64,000 nucleotides of DNA from Granulicella sapmiensis (GCA_026225395.1 JAMFSR010000029.1:1-64000); one strand, 5' to 3'; shown: positions 17,002 to 26,033, counted from the stretch's first letter. The notes: a model not told the origin generated them from the sequence alone. Made by a program: numbers and translations.

Positions 17002-19605
17002 TCATGCGGCACTCCCTTCTACAGCTGTAAGGTCAAAATGAAAGGTAGAGCCCTCGCCAGGAGTTGATTGGACGCTGATGGAACCGCCGTGGCGTTCGAC
17101 AATCTTCTTGCAGATGGCAAGCCCAATGCCTGTACCCGCGAACTCTTCCCGCTTGTGCAACCGTTGGAACATTCCAAAAATTCGTTCAAAATATTGCGGC
17201 TCGATGCCTAGCCCATTGTCCCCAACCGAAAACTCCCATCGTTTGTTCCTGTTCTTGAAGGCTGCAATGTTTATCCGTGGTGCGTTGCCTTGCTGATATT
17301 TGATGGCATTCCCAACAAGATTCTGGAATAGCTGCACCAGCTGGACCTCGTCAGCGGAAACCATCGGCAAAAGACCATGGGTGATTACCGTTTCGGAATC
17401 TTCAATGGCGCCGCTAAGGTTCCTCAACGCCTGCTTCAAGGCTTGCTCGCTCGAAACCGTGACAAACTCTTTGCCCTTGGTGCCGACGCGGGAGAACTCC
17501 AACAGGTCTTTGATCAGCGCTTGCATCCGCGTCGCGCCGTCCACGGCAAAGGCGATGAACTCGTCCGCATCGGAGTCCAATCTCCCCTTGTACTTGCGCG
17601 AAAGCAGCTGCGTATAACTGGCCACCATCCGCAAGGGCTCCTGCAGATCGTGTGAAGCAATGTAAGCAAACTGCTCCAGCTCTTCATTGGACCGCTTCAG
17701 CTCCTCGACCTTCAGCACAAGGTTTGTGTCTGCCTTTTTGGCCAGGGTCACATCGCGAAAGTAAACCGATAGCCCATCTGGAGAAGGATGGCAATGACAC
17801 TCCAGCCATTGATTGATCGGGTCAGGGAAAAACTCTTCGAAGTGGACCGACTGGCCGGTATCGACGGCACGATGATAGTTCTCATAAAACTTCGAGCCCA
17901 CCAATTGCGGAAAGAGGTCCCAGATATTTCGCCCCATCAACTCCTCGCGCCGCATGCCGATGATCCCGGCGCCTTGCTCGTTGAAGTAGGTATAGACCCA
18001 GTTCTTGTCCAGCACCGCCAGCCCATCGTTCAAGCTGTTCAGCACCGACTCCGACTTCCGGTGAGCAACCCGCAGTGCCTCGTCCGCCGCATGTCGCAGC
18101 GTAATGTCGCGGATCGCCGCCGTCACTAGAACACCACCCGCGCTCGCCAGCGGACTCAGCATGATCTCGATGGGAAATCTGTTCCCGTCCTTGCGCTGTC
18201 CGTAGAGTTCAATGCCTGTGCCGATCTGCTGCGCCAGTGCATCCTCCGTAGACCGCAGAGCGTCGGCGATCAGCCGTTCCTCAAACCCCTCCGGAATGAT
18301 GTTCGTAACCGGCTGCCCAACAAGCTCATCGCGACTGTAGCCGAACTGCTTTTCTGCCTGAACATTCAGCAGAACAATCTCTCCGGCCTGGTCCACAACG
18401 ACCATCGCGTCAGGCGCGGCTTCCAGCAGCCCACGATACCGCGCCTCAGACTCCCGGCGCACCGTAATGTCCCGAATCGCCGCCGTGACCAATGTCCCAT
18501 CGGCACTCTCCAGGGGACTCAGCATGATCTCAATCGGGAACTCGGTCCCATCCTTCCGCAGCGCATTGAGCTCAATCCCCGTGCCGATCTGTTGCGCCAG
18601 CGCCTCAGCCGCGGTCCGCGTTCCATCAGCGATAATCCGTTCCGCAAAACCCACCGGAATAATATTTGTAACTGCCTGCCCAACAAGCTCGTCGCGGCTA
18701 TAACCAAACTGCTTCTCCGCCTGAACATTCAGCAGAACGATCTCACCCGCCTGGTCCACGACGACCATCGCATCCGGTGCCGCCTCAAGCAGCCCGCGGT
18801 ACCGCGCATCCGACTCTCTCCGCACCGTAATGTCCCGAATCGCCGCGGTGACTAATATGCCATCCGCGCTCTCCAGCGGACTCAGCATGATCTCAATCGG
18901 AAATTCGGTCCCATCCTTACGCAGTGCATTGAGCTCGATCCCCGTTCCGATCTGCTGGGCCAAGGCCTCTGCCGCAGTACGCGTGCCGTCAGCGATGATC
19001 CGTTCCGCAAAACCCACCGGGATAATGTTCGTAACCCGCTGCCCTAATAGTTCGTCGCGGCTATAGCCAAATTGCTTCTCGGCCTGAACATTCAGAAGCA
19101 CGATCTTCCCAAGCTGATCGACCACAACCATCGCATCAGGAGCAGCTTCCAGCAGCCCGCGATAGCGGTTCTCCATCTGCGCCAGGTGCCGGTCGGCGGC
19201 TTTGCGCACGCTGATATCGCGAATCGCGGCCGTCACCAAAATGCCTTCATCGCTTTCCAGCGGACTCAGCATGATCTCGATCGGGAAAATGCTGCCGTCA
19301 CTGCGACAACCCAGCAGTTCAATCCCCGTTCCAATCTGCTGCGCCAGAGCCTCGGCCGCGGTACGCGTCCCATCCGCGATAATCCGCTCGGCAAAGCCCT
19401 CCGGGATAATGTTGGTCACCAGCTGCCCCAGCAGCTCATCCCGCCGGTAGCCGAACTGCTTCTCGGCCTGCACATTCAGCAGCACGATCTCCCCGAGCTG
19501 GTTCACCACCACCATCGCATCGGGCGCAGCTTCGAGCAGTCCGCGATATCTCGCTTCGGACTGCTGATCTTCGCTGGGTCTGTGCATCACTGCTGGCTTA
19601 ATCAT
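17002..19605 (-). CDS. Histidine kinase with four near-identical PAS domains plus a fifth
   Basis: An 867-residue soluble sensor kinase with no membrane segments. Four PAS repeats start at residues 19, 147, 268 and 389 (each RYRGLLEAAPDAMVVV), nearly identical for most of their length. A different PAS lies at about 517-630. The dimerisation domain has ASHDLQEPLRMV with the phospho-His, and the ATPase has the N-box NLVGNAIKY, DNGLGIE, and GTGIGLAICKKI. The catalytic part is of the phytochrome-kinase type, agreeing with the Rcp1-like receiver downstream. The ligand or cofactor of the PAS domains is not evident. The start at 19605 is plausible but the region upstream gives no strong ribosome site. 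Confidence 0.93.
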   Translation of the reverse strand: MIKPAVMHRPSEDQQSEARYRGLLEAAPDAMVVVNQLGEIVLLNVQAEKQFGYRRDELLGQLVTNIIPEGFAERIIADGTRTAAEALAQQIGTGIELLGCRSDGSIFPIEIMLSPLESDEGILVTAAIRDISVRKAADRHLAQMENRYRGLLEAAPDAMVVVDQLGKIVLLNVQAEKQFGYSRDELLGQRVTNIIPVGFAERIIADGTRTAAEALAQQIGTGIELNALRKDGTEFPIEIMLSPLESADGILVTAAIRDITVRRESDARYRGLLEAAPDAMVVVDQAGEIVLLNVQAEKQFGYSRDELVGQAVTNIIPVGFAERIIADGTRTAAEALAQQIGTGIELNALRKDGTEFPIEIMLSPLESADGTLVTAAIRDITVRRESEARYRGLLEAAPDAMVVVDQAGEIVLLNVQAEKQFGYSRDELVGQPVTNIIPEGFEERLIADALRSTEDALAQQIGTGIELYGQRKDGNRFPIEIMLSPLASAGGVLVTAAIRDITLRHAADEALRVAHRKSESVLNSLNDGLAVLDKNWVYTYFNEQGAGIIGMRREELMGRNIWDLFPQLVGSKFYENYHRAVDTGQSVHFEEFFPDPINQWLECHCHPSPDGLSVYFRDVTLAKKADTNLVLKVEELKRSNEELEQFAYIASHDLQEPLRMVASYTQLLSRKYKGRLDSDADEFIAFAVDGATRMQALIKDLLEFSRVGTKGKEFVTVSSEQALKQALRNLSGAIEDSETVITHGLLPMVSADEVQLVQLFQNLVGNAIKYQQGNAPRINIAAFKNRNKRWEFSVGDNGLGIEPQYFERIFGMFQRLHKREEFAGTGIGLAICKKIVERHGGSISVQSTPGEGSTFHFDLTAVEGSAA
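18078..19551 (-). repeat. Internal tandem duplication of PAS-coding units
   Basis: Units begin at about 19551, 19167, 18804 and 18441 on the minus strand. The last two steps are exactly 363 bases (121 codons); the first is 384. Long stretches such as GTRTAAEALAQQIGTGIEL are unchanged in three units, pointing to recent duplication or gene conversion. Confidence 0.85.
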
Positions 19606-20032
19606 GGCAGTTTGCCCTCACGGAAAACGGCCCCACCCACATCAGGGGTGAACGTACAGATGGCCCGGCAGAAATGCGTCTTGCAACGCTAACAAAGCAG
19701 GTTTTCATGGCAGCTTGCTCAACGGACCCAGAACTTCGCGGTACTTACTTTGTCCAGGTGATCTTCCACTGATGATGACTCAAGTACTGCCGGAAAGATG
19801 AGCAAATTTGCTCAGATCAACGAGTTATCGATACGGGGAGGGTTCAGTCATCCTACCACCTGCCGTTTGTCCGACTGAGATTTTGCGCCCTTTGGCCGCG
19901 CCACAGCCTCTAAAGACAAGCCGTAAAAGCCTCCTGACCGCACCTCCGCTTCACCCCGGCGCAACGCCCGTGCAACAAGCGCATCGAATGTCGTAGAATA
20001 AAGAGGACTCGTTTGGTCGGATATAGGCAGAT
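19606..20032. other. Intergenic region between the kinase operon and feoAB
   Basis: A 427-base divergent region that must contain promoters for both the signalling operon and feoAB. I see no open frame worth calling, no convincing Fur/DtxR-like palindrome and no RNA gene. Confidence 0.5.
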
Positions 20033-20290
20033 ATGCAAGTCACGGCATTAAGCAACGCGAAGGTGGGTAGTGCGGGCGTGGTGGAACGCATCGATCTCCC
20101 CGAGGAAGTGAGCCATCATCTGGCCCACCTGGGCTTTCTCCCCGGCACACATGTCGAGGTTCTGCGCCGTGCGCCGGCTGGCGATCCGCGCGTCTATCGC
20201 ATTGACGGGGTTGAAGTTGGCCTCCGCAACGAAACCGCAAAGCACATCTTTCTGAAGCTCGCGAAAACCCAGACCAAGGACGCAGCATGA
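20033..20290 (+). CDS. feoA: Ferrous iron transport protein A
   Basis: An 85-residue SH3-like protein, cytoplasmic, thought to modulate the FeoB permease. Typical features are the opening LSNAKVGSAGVVERI, HLAHLGFLPGTHVEVLRRAP and the ending VGLRNETAKHIFL. The stop overlaps the feoB ATG by four bases (ATGA), a clear sign of coupling. Size and order are standard. Confidence 0.93.
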   Translation: MQVTALSNAKVGSAGVVERIDLPEEVSHHLAHLGFLPGTHVEVLRRAPAGDPRVYRIDGVEVGLRNETAKHIFLKLAKTQTKDAA

Positions 20291-22203
20291 GCTCCTGCCA
20301 CGCCCCCGCCGAGGTACTGGTCGAAGAACCGCCCGCGCCCGTCGTCCCCGGTGCCAAGGTCCGCTTCCGTACCGTGGCCCTCATCGGCCCGCCCAACTGC
20401 GGCAAATCCACCCTCTTCAACCGCCTCACCGGCATGCGACAAAAGGTCGCCAACTACCCCGGCGTCACCGTCGAACACCACTCCGGCAAGATGAAGTCCA
20501 TCGGCCGCAGCGACCTCACGCTCATCGACCTCCCCGGCATCTACTCCCTCGCCACCTACTCCGAAGACGCCCGCGTCGCCGTCGAAGTCCTTACCGGCAA
20601 AATGCCCGGCGTTCCCGTCCCCGATTGCGTCCTCCTCGTCCTCGACGCGACGCACATGAACCGCCAGCTCATGCTCGCGGCTCCGGTCTTCTCCATCGGC
20701 CTGCCCACACTCGTTCTGCTCAACATGAGCGACCAGCTCGAAGCCCGCGGCGGCAAGATCGACACCCTCGCCCTCGCCAAGGAGCTCGGCCATCCCGTTG
20801 CCCTCATCAGCGCCGCCCAGGGCAAAGGCCTCGACGTCATCCCCGACTTCCTCCTCCGCGCCGGCAGCAAGCCCGACGACGGCACCCGCCCTCTGCAACT
20901 CCCCATCCTGCAGTCTGCCGCCTCCTGCCGCAGCTGGGCCACCCAAGTCACCGGGCGCACCAAGTACCAGGCCCCCGCCGCCGCCCTCTGGACCCGTCGC
21001 CTCGACTCCGTCCTGCTCCACCGCTTTGCCGGCCCGCTCATCTTCCTCGCCGTCGTCTTCGCCGTCTTCCAGGTCGTCTTCACCATCGGCCAGCCACTAT
21101 CCGACGGCATGGGCACGATCCTCACCAACCTCGGCGCCCACGCCGCCCTCGCCCTGCCCGACAACTGGATTCGCGCCCTCGTCCGCGACGGCCTCTGGAA
21201 CGGCGTCCAGTCCGTCCTCGTCTTCCTTCCGCAAATTCTCCTGCTCTTTCTCTTCATCGGCATCCTCGAAGACTCCGGCTATCTCGCCCGCGCCGCCCTC
21301 ATCGCCGACCGCGTCATGCGCGCCATCGGCCTCAACGGCAAAGCCTTCATCCCCCTGCTCTCGGCCTACGCCTGCGCCGTCCCGGCCATCATGGCCACCC
21401 GTACCATCGAAAACAAGCGCGAGCGTCTCGCCACGATCATGGTCGCCCCGTTCATGACCTGCTCGGCCCGCCTTCCCATCTACACGCTCATCATCGCGGC
21501 CTTCATCCCCAACACCCGCTTCCTCGGCGGCATCATCGGCCTCCGCGCCACGGTCATGCTCTCGCTCTACGCGCTGGGTTTCCTCGCCGCCCTCATCACC
21601 GCCAAGCTCCTCAACTCCTCCGTGATGAAAGCCTCAGCAGCTCCGTTCATCCTCGAGCTCCCCCAATACCGCTGGCCCACCGTGCAGTCCCTCACTCTCC
21701 GCCTCTACGACCGCGGCAAGCTCTTCCTCAAGAAGGCCGGAACAATCATCCTCGCCTGCACCTTCGTGGTCTGGGTGCTCAGCGTCCTTCCGCTGCATGG
21801 TGCACAGTTCTCCGACATCACCCACAGCATCATCGGCCACATCGGCCACTGGATCGAGCCCGTCATCCGCCCGCTCGGCTTCAACTGGAAGATCGGCATC
21901 GGCCTGCTCAGCTCCATCGTCGCCCGCGAAGTCATCGTCGGCACCCTCGGTACGCTCTATGGCATGGACCCCGCCACCCACGCCGCAAGCCTGCAAGGCG
22001 CGCTACGGCACGACATGACCATCGGCGGCGCCATCGCCCTTGTAGTCTTCTTCGCCTTCGCGATGCAATGCACCTCAACGCTAGCCATCGTCCGCCGCGA
22101 AACCAACAGCTGGAAGTACCCCGCCATCCAGTTCACCTACATGACCATCGTCGCCTACGTCGCCGCTCTCGTCACCAACCAGGTGATCGTGCATCTGTTC
22201 TAG
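20287..22203 (+). CDS. feoB: Ferrous iron transporter FeoB
   Basis: A 638-residue Fe(II) transporter. The G-protein domain comes first: G1 GPPNCGKST (34-42), G2 in PGVTVEHHSG, G3 DLPGIYSL, G4 in LLNMSD. The membrane domain follows with about eight helices, including FLPQILLLFLFIGILEDSGY and the AYACAVPAIMATRTI gate. The first 30 residues are a short Pro-rich tail. Length is within the family range. There is no feoC. A decayed copy of its last ~140 bases lies at 24053-24191 beyond the next gene. Confidence 0.96.
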   Translation: MSSCHAPAEVLVEEPPAPVVPGAKVRFRTVALIGPPNCGKSTLFNRLTGMRQKVANYPGVTVEHHSGKMKSIGRSDLTLIDLPGIYSLATYSEDARVAVEVLTGKMPGVPVPDCVLLVLDATHMNRQLMLAAPVFSIGLPTLVLLNMSDQLEARGGKIDTLALAKELGHPVALISAAQGKGLDVIPDFLLRAGSKPDDGTRPLQLPILQSAASCRSWATQVTGRTKYQAPAAALWTRRLDSVLLHRFAGPLIFLAVVFAVFQVVFTIGQPLSDGMGTILTNLGAHAALALPDNWIRALVRDGLWNGVQSVLVFLPQILLLFLFIGILEDSGYLARAALIADRVMRAIGLNGKAFIPLLSAYACAVPAIMATRTIENKRERLATIMVAPFMTCSARLPIYTLIIAAFIPNTRFLGGIIGLRATVMLSLYALGFLAALITAKLLNSSVMKASAAPFILELPQYRWPTVQSLTLRLYDRGKLFLKKAGTIILACTFVVWVLSVLPLHGAQFSDITHSIIGHIGHWIEPVIRPLGFNWKIGIGLLSSIVAREVIVGTLGTLYGMDPATHAASLQGALRHDMTIGGAIALVVFFAFAMQCTSTLAIVRRETNSWKYPAIQFTYMTIVAYVAALVTNQVIVHLF

Positions 22204-22211
22204 GCCTCAGC

Positions 22212-23912
22212 TCAAGGCCGAAACACATAGTACTTCCCCACCGGGTTTTGCATTTCTGTAAGCCCGAAGCGGCTGGATGGCTGCTCATTCTTCGCGATGA
22301 TCGAATGGATATCCGATAGCAACGGCCACGTGTCGCTGAAGTAAGAATGCCCCAGAAAATCTGTGTCGATCGCCGAGACATCGATCGTATCCATACCCGG
22401 AATCACCAGCAGAGGCTCCCCTGCGCGACGATTTCCATGGATAAGCTTCGAGGCCAGAAGCGCCTTATCCTTGGAAGACTCATAGAGCGTGATGTGGCCC
22501 GAAAGCTCTTTCAGCGTATTCGCGAGCTCTTCAAATGTCTCGGCGTCAATATCCGGAGCGGCCAACAGGAGATGGCTGAAACGGATAGGAATATCAGGCT
22601 GACGGCTTAGGCTCTTCAACGCCTCAAAGATCGCTCGGTTGCCCATGCTGTGCGCCAGGATATGGATACGTTCCGCACCGCTGTTTTGCGAAAGAAGAAG
22701 AAGGAACCGTTCAAAGTGCGGAGCGGACCAGAAAACATTCGTCTCATCGACCAGATAGTCCTTTTTGCTTGCATTGGAGGGCCAACTGTAGAAAACAGGC
22801 GCTCCCTCGAACTTCAGGTCGAAGCCAATCTGTCCGGTACGCCGCGCAGCATCTTCAAACGAGACGTTATACCCATGCACGAAGACAAAAGCGTCCTTCG
22901 CCGGCGAACTGCCCACGGAAGCCTTTAATTCGTCAAAAAAGAGCTGCTCCTCAAGGTTCTGCGTCTTCACCAAAACGATGTGCTTGCTCCGGTCCGGCCG
23001 AAACTCCAACCGCAATATCGAGGGCGACTCCAGCTTGCCTGTCTCGTGGACTTTTGGAATGGAGATCTCACACTTTCCATAATGCAACTTTCCCATCAGC
23101 GAGCGGCGCCCGTCATAGGTAACATCCCGATTCAGTCCGGCAATCGGCAATCTGTCCGTTGCATAGAAAACCCGCACCACAGTGGATCCGGGCCACTCCG
23201 CCGGTTTATTAAACGTTCCGCTCACGGACGCATTCTCCGCCCCGACCTTGATCTCCGCCCTTGGCCCAGCGGATAGTACCGGCGCGGAAAACTCTATTGG
23301 TTTGGCGGCCGCGTAACGGTTACCCAACCCAAACAGCTCTCGCCGCAATCCAAGCCGGCTGAGTCCTTGCTTCAACCACGGAAGGCGACGCACCGAAACA
23401 CGCGACAGCCCAGGAAGCAACTCCCCAGCGCTTTCCTCGATAGAGACATCCGCCACGAGGTTCTCAGTCGTCTCAAACGAAACCGTTTCCATTGGCACGC
23501 CTTTCAACAAGGGCGCTGATCCGAGATCCAGCTCAGAGGTCAGCAATGGAAAATTTTCGACTAGCTCCGTTCCGGAGAGATTGCCAACTTCATAAAGACC
23601 GCCGGGAACAAACACTTTGCCGGTCGGCGAAGCTTGCAGCAGAGATTGCACCCGACTGACAGCATCCCTGACCACGAGGTTACCAAGGGCGGCCAGCCCA
23701 AATTGGGCCTCTGCCATCACCCACAAACCCGAGTCGCGTTCCGCAAGGGCATGGATGACGAGCCTGGCGAAAAGCGGGAGACTCCATGGTGATTGAAGTA
23801 TCTTGCCCAGGGGCAAATCAAGCCAGCCGTGAGGAATCTCAGCTTGCTGTCCGGAACGAGCGGCCTGAATCGCTCGCTCGACGATCTGAAGTGCTTCGGT
23901 CCAGGTATCCAC
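22212..23912 (-). CDS. Alpha/beta hydrolase of the DUF900 type with a long unknown N-terminus
   Basis: A 566-residue protein. The C-terminal third is a DUF900 esterase domain: VRVFYATDR near residue 250, the oxyanion segment VFVHGYNVSFEDAARR, VFYSWPSN, nucleophile Ser at about 422 in LAHSMGNRA, and acidic and His regions downstream. The N-terminal ~240 residues match nothing I recognise. No signal peptide is seen. It is convergent with feoB (8-base gap) and lies between intact feoB and the feoB relic, so it probably arrived with a recombination event. Substrate unknown. Confidence 0.8.
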   Translation of the reverse strand: MDTWTEALQIVERAIQAARSGQQAEIPHGWLDLPLGKILQSPWSLPLFARLVIHALAERDSGLWVMAEAQFGLAALGNLVVRDAVSRVQSLLQASPTGKVFVPGGLYEVGNLSGTELVENFPLLTSELDLGSAPLLKGVPMETVSFETTENLVADVSIEESAGELLPGLSRVSVRRLPWLKQGLSRLGLRRELFGLGNRYAAAKPIEFSAPVLSAGPRAEIKVGAENASVSGTFNKPAEWPGSTVVRVFYATDRLPIAGLNRDVTYDGRRSLMGKLHYGKCEISIPKVHETGKLESPSILRLEFRPDRSKHIVLVKTQNLEEQLFFDELKASVGSSPAKDAFVFVHGYNVSFEDAARRTGQIGFDLKFEGAPVFYSWPSNASKKDYLVDETNVFWSAPHFERFLLLLSQNSGAERIHILAHSMGNRAIFEALKSLSRQPDIPIRFSHLLLAAPDIDAETFEELANTLKELSGHITLYESSKDKALLASKLIHGNRRAGEPLLVIPGMDTIDVSAIDTDFLGHSYFSDTWPLLSDIHSIIAKNEQPSSRFGLTEMQNPVGKYYVFRP

Positions 23913-24008
23913 AAGAATTCCCTCCGCAAATTAGGGCCCTGATCTTGTCGATGATGATGTGGCAATCGAAATGTACATCAAATTCGATCTTGTTCCTATT
24001 TTTATTAA

Positions 24009-24050
24009 CTACCGCTCACCCGGTTCAACTTCGACCGCAGCACATTGACT
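24009..24050 (-). pseudogene. Scar resembling the last codons of nadK
   Basis: CTACCGCTCACCC and, after 7 bases, CTTCGACCGCAGCACATTGA match the 3' end of the intact nadK gene at 26080-26121 in the same order and orientation, with a small indel. Read on the minus strand it gives NVLRSKL and then diverges. It directly abuts the feoB relic, forming a chimeric scar. Confidence 0.6.
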
Positions 24051-24052
24051 AC

Positions 24053-24191
24053 TTTGTTCGCCTTCGCGATGTAGTGCACCTCAACGCTCGCCGTGGTCCG
24101 TCGCTAAACAATAGCTGCAAGTACCCCGCCATTCAGTTCGCTCTACGTCGCCGCGCTGGTCACGAACCAGGTCATCACCCGCATCTTTTAA
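24053..24191 (+). pseudogene. Decayed feoB 3' end
   Basis: Aligns with the last ~150 bases of feoB: TTCGCCTTCGCGATG, then CACCTCAACGCT, then CAAGTACCCCGCCAT, then TACGTCGCCGC, CACCAACCAGGT-like. It has an in-frame TAG where feoB has CAA, a second early stop, and a deletion of about 18 bases, but still ends with a TAA at the equivalent position. It is therefore a non-functional remnant of a second feoB, or the original 3' end replaced by a newer one. Confidence 0.82.
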
Positions 24192-24196
24192 ACGGC

Positions 24197-24222
24197 AAGG
24201 GCAGCCGCGTAGGGCTGCCCTT
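24197..24222. terminator. Hairpin after the feoB relic
   Basis: AAGGGCAGCC and GGCTGCCCTT form a perfect 10-bp stem with a 6-base loop, followed by GTTC. The position just after the feoB relic suggests it is the former feoB terminator; it also lies close to the end of the converging dehydrogenase gene. Confidence 0.65.
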
Positions 24223-24238
24223 GTTCACTCGCCATAGC

Positions 24239-25252
24239 TTACGGCTGACCCTTACCACCGCCCGCGCCATACACATTCCCAGTCGTATAGCTCGCATCAT
24301 TCGCCGCGAGCTGCACGTAAATCGACGCCAACTCTGCCGGCTGCCCCGCCCGCTTCAGCGGATAATCCGCGCCAAAGTTCTGGAAGTGCTCTACCGTCGC
24401 GCCGCCTGAAATCTGCAGCGGCGTATAGATCGGCCCCGGCGCCACGCCATTCACGCGAATCCCCTTCGGTCCCAGCATCTTCGCCAGCGACTTGACAAAG
24501 TTCATCGTCGCCGCCTTCGTCTGCGCGTACGCATAGAGCTCCGGAAGCGGATCATAAGCCTGCTCCGACGTCGTCGCGATGATCGCCGATCCCGGCGGCA
24601 GATGCGCCACCGCGGCCCGAATCATCCAGAACGGCGCATAGATGTTCGTCTTCATAATCGTGTCGAACAGCTCACTCGTAATGTCCGTAATCATAGGGCT
24701 CTGCGTCTGCCGCGCCGCATTCGACACCAGTATGTCCAGCCCGCCCAACCCCGCAACGGCCTTCTCCACCAGCTCCACGCAGAACTTCTCATTGCGCAGG
24801 TCGCCCGGAATCTTCACGCACTTCCGCCCCTCCGCGTGGACCAACTGCTCCACTTCCTTCGCATCCGGCTCTTCCGACGGATAATACACAATCGCCACAT
24901 CCGCGCCTTCGCGCGCATACGCAATCGCCGCCGCGCGCCCCATGCCCGAATCGCCGCCCGTGATCAACGCCTTGCGCCCCATCAACCGCCCCGACCCCTT
25001 GTAGCTCGTCTCGCCATGGTCCGGCGGAGGCATCATCTTGCTAGCTAGTCCCGGCCAAGGCTGCTGCGTCGTGTCATACGGCGGCTTTGGATACTTCGTC
25101 GTCGGATCCACAAACGGAGCCGACGTATTCGCCTTCAACCCGTTACCTGTCTGCGCTTCCGCACTCGTCCCCGCACCCACCGCAGCGCCCGCAATCCCCA
25201 CACCCAACTTCGCCATCACGTCACGACGTGAAACCTTCGCATCCATACTCAT
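24239..25252 (-). CDS. SDR family oxidoreductase with a Tat-like leader
   Basis: A 337-residue glucose-dehydrogenase-like SDR (YhdF/YhxC group). The N-terminus has KVSRRDVMAKLG followed by a hydrophobic Ala/Gly stretch ending AEAQ, which resembles a twin-arginine export signal. After a Pro-rich linker the Rossmann fold begins near residue 90 with TGGDSGMG, then SNAA, catalytic Ser in ATTSEQ, YAQTK, and APGPIYTPL. An exported NAD(P)-enzyme would be unusual unless the cofactor is retained through folded Tat export. Substrate unknown. It faces the feoB relic. Confidence 0.88.
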   Translation of the reverse strand: MSMDAKVSRRDVMAKLGVGIAGAAVGAGTSAEAQTGNGLKANTSAPFVDPTTKYPKPPYDTTQQPWPGLASKMMPPPDHGETSYKGSGRLMGRKALITGGDSGMGRAAAIAYAREGADVAIVYYPSEEPDAKEVEQLVHAEGRKCVKIPGDLRNEKFCVELVEKAVAGLGGLDILVSNAARQTQSPMITDITSELFDTIMKTNIYAPFWMIRAAVAHLPPGSAIIATTSEQAYDPLPELYAYAQTKAATMNFVKSLAKMLGPKGIRVNGVAPGPIYTPLQISGGATVEHFQNFGADYPLKRAGQPAELASIYVQLAANDASYTTGNVYGAGGGKGQP

Positions 25253-25462
25253 CGAAACTCTCCATTCGCAAAATCGCGTACAACAGGAGGACTTCGAACG
25301 CCTGCTCTGTTAGCAGGATGGATTACACGCACACCGACGCAGGTTGCTTTACCGAAATCTTCTAACTTCAAAGCGAGTCAGGGATTTTCATCAGAGCAAC
25401 ATGGACACCAAAAGCGATTCTTTGTCGATTATTCCTGACGCTTCTGTACTCAAAGCGACAGA

Positions 25463-25786
25463 TCAACCAGCCAGCTTCGCACTTGCCAATCGATTCAAGC
25501 TAACGCCCTGCTCCGCAGCTTCCATTACCAAAGAACGATGCACTTGTGGCGGAATACGCACGCGAAACTCTCCGCTATAGTTTCTCTCTGAAAGCGGTTC
25601 CGGCACCGGTTCACCATTCGCCTCCATATCAGCAACCGCTTCGGCAGCAACCCTACGAATTCCCGAAAGCGCCGCTTCCGGCCTCTTCGCCAGCCAGGAG
25701 AGTGACGGCAGTTCGGCACACAATCCTACATACTCGCCATCTTCCGGCGACCAGGTAACGCGATAGGTGTAATGGTCGACGCTCAT
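25463..25786 (-). CDS. hicB: HicB-like antitoxin
   Basis: A 107-residue protein. The first 60 residues show the HicB partial RNase-H fold (YRVTWSPEDGEYVGLCAELPSLSWLA), and the end (EFRVRIPPQVHRSLVMEAAEQGVSLNRLASAKLA) is a ribbon-helix-helix DNA-binding unit. It should neutralise the toxin encoded 13 bases upstream and repress the pair. Order hicA-hicB is usual. Confidence 0.85.
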   Translation of the reverse strand: MSVDHYTYRVTWSPEDGEYVGLCAELPSLSWLAKRPEAALSGIRRVAAEAVADMEANGEPVPEPLSERNYSGEFRVRIPPQVHRSLVMEAAEQGVSLNRLASAKLAG

Positions 25787-25799
25787 CGTTTCTCCTCCG

Positions 25800-26033
25800 T
25801 CAGTCTGTCAATCGCCAGAAGACCTGCCGAACCTGATAGGCCTTGGCTTTACCTTTGTCTTTCTGGATGTTGATGCGTGGGTCGCCGACCCACGGCGTCT
25901 TGAAGATCATGTGACTGCTACCGGACTGCCGCGGTTTTGCGAAGAATTCTTCGCAAACCTTCAGTAAGTCGGAAAATTTCACATTCGCTGGCTCTCGACG
26001 CATCTGGTCGAGAATCTTCTCAACAGAAGCCAT
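25800..26033 (-). CDS. hicA: HicA-like mRNA interferase toxin
   Basis: A 77-residue double-stranded-RNA-binding-fold toxin. The core has KFSDLLKVCEEFFAKPRQSG followed by SSHMIFKTPW with the catalytic His, then INIQKDKGKAKAYQVRQV. Family members cleave mRNA at the ribosome. It is complete and next to hicB, so the module may be functional. Confidence 0.85.
   Translation of the reverse strand: MASVEKILDQMRREPANVKFSDLLKVCEEFFAKPRQSGSSHMIFKTPWVGDPRINIQKDKGKAKAYQVRQVFWRLTD

Noticed and set aside
19606..20032. Fur or DtxR box upstream of feoA
   Set aside because: No palindrome close to either consensus could be found by eye.
20194..22319. Long open frames antisense to and overlapping feoB (e.g. 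20194-21021 minus, 20625-22319 plus)
   Set aside because: They lie inside a clear feoB gene, have Gly/Asp- or Arg/Pro/His-rich composition typical of shadow frames in GC-rich DNA, and show no domain.
24053..24191. A second functional feoB or a small membrane protein
   Set aside because: Two in-frame stops and a deletion leave no usable frame.
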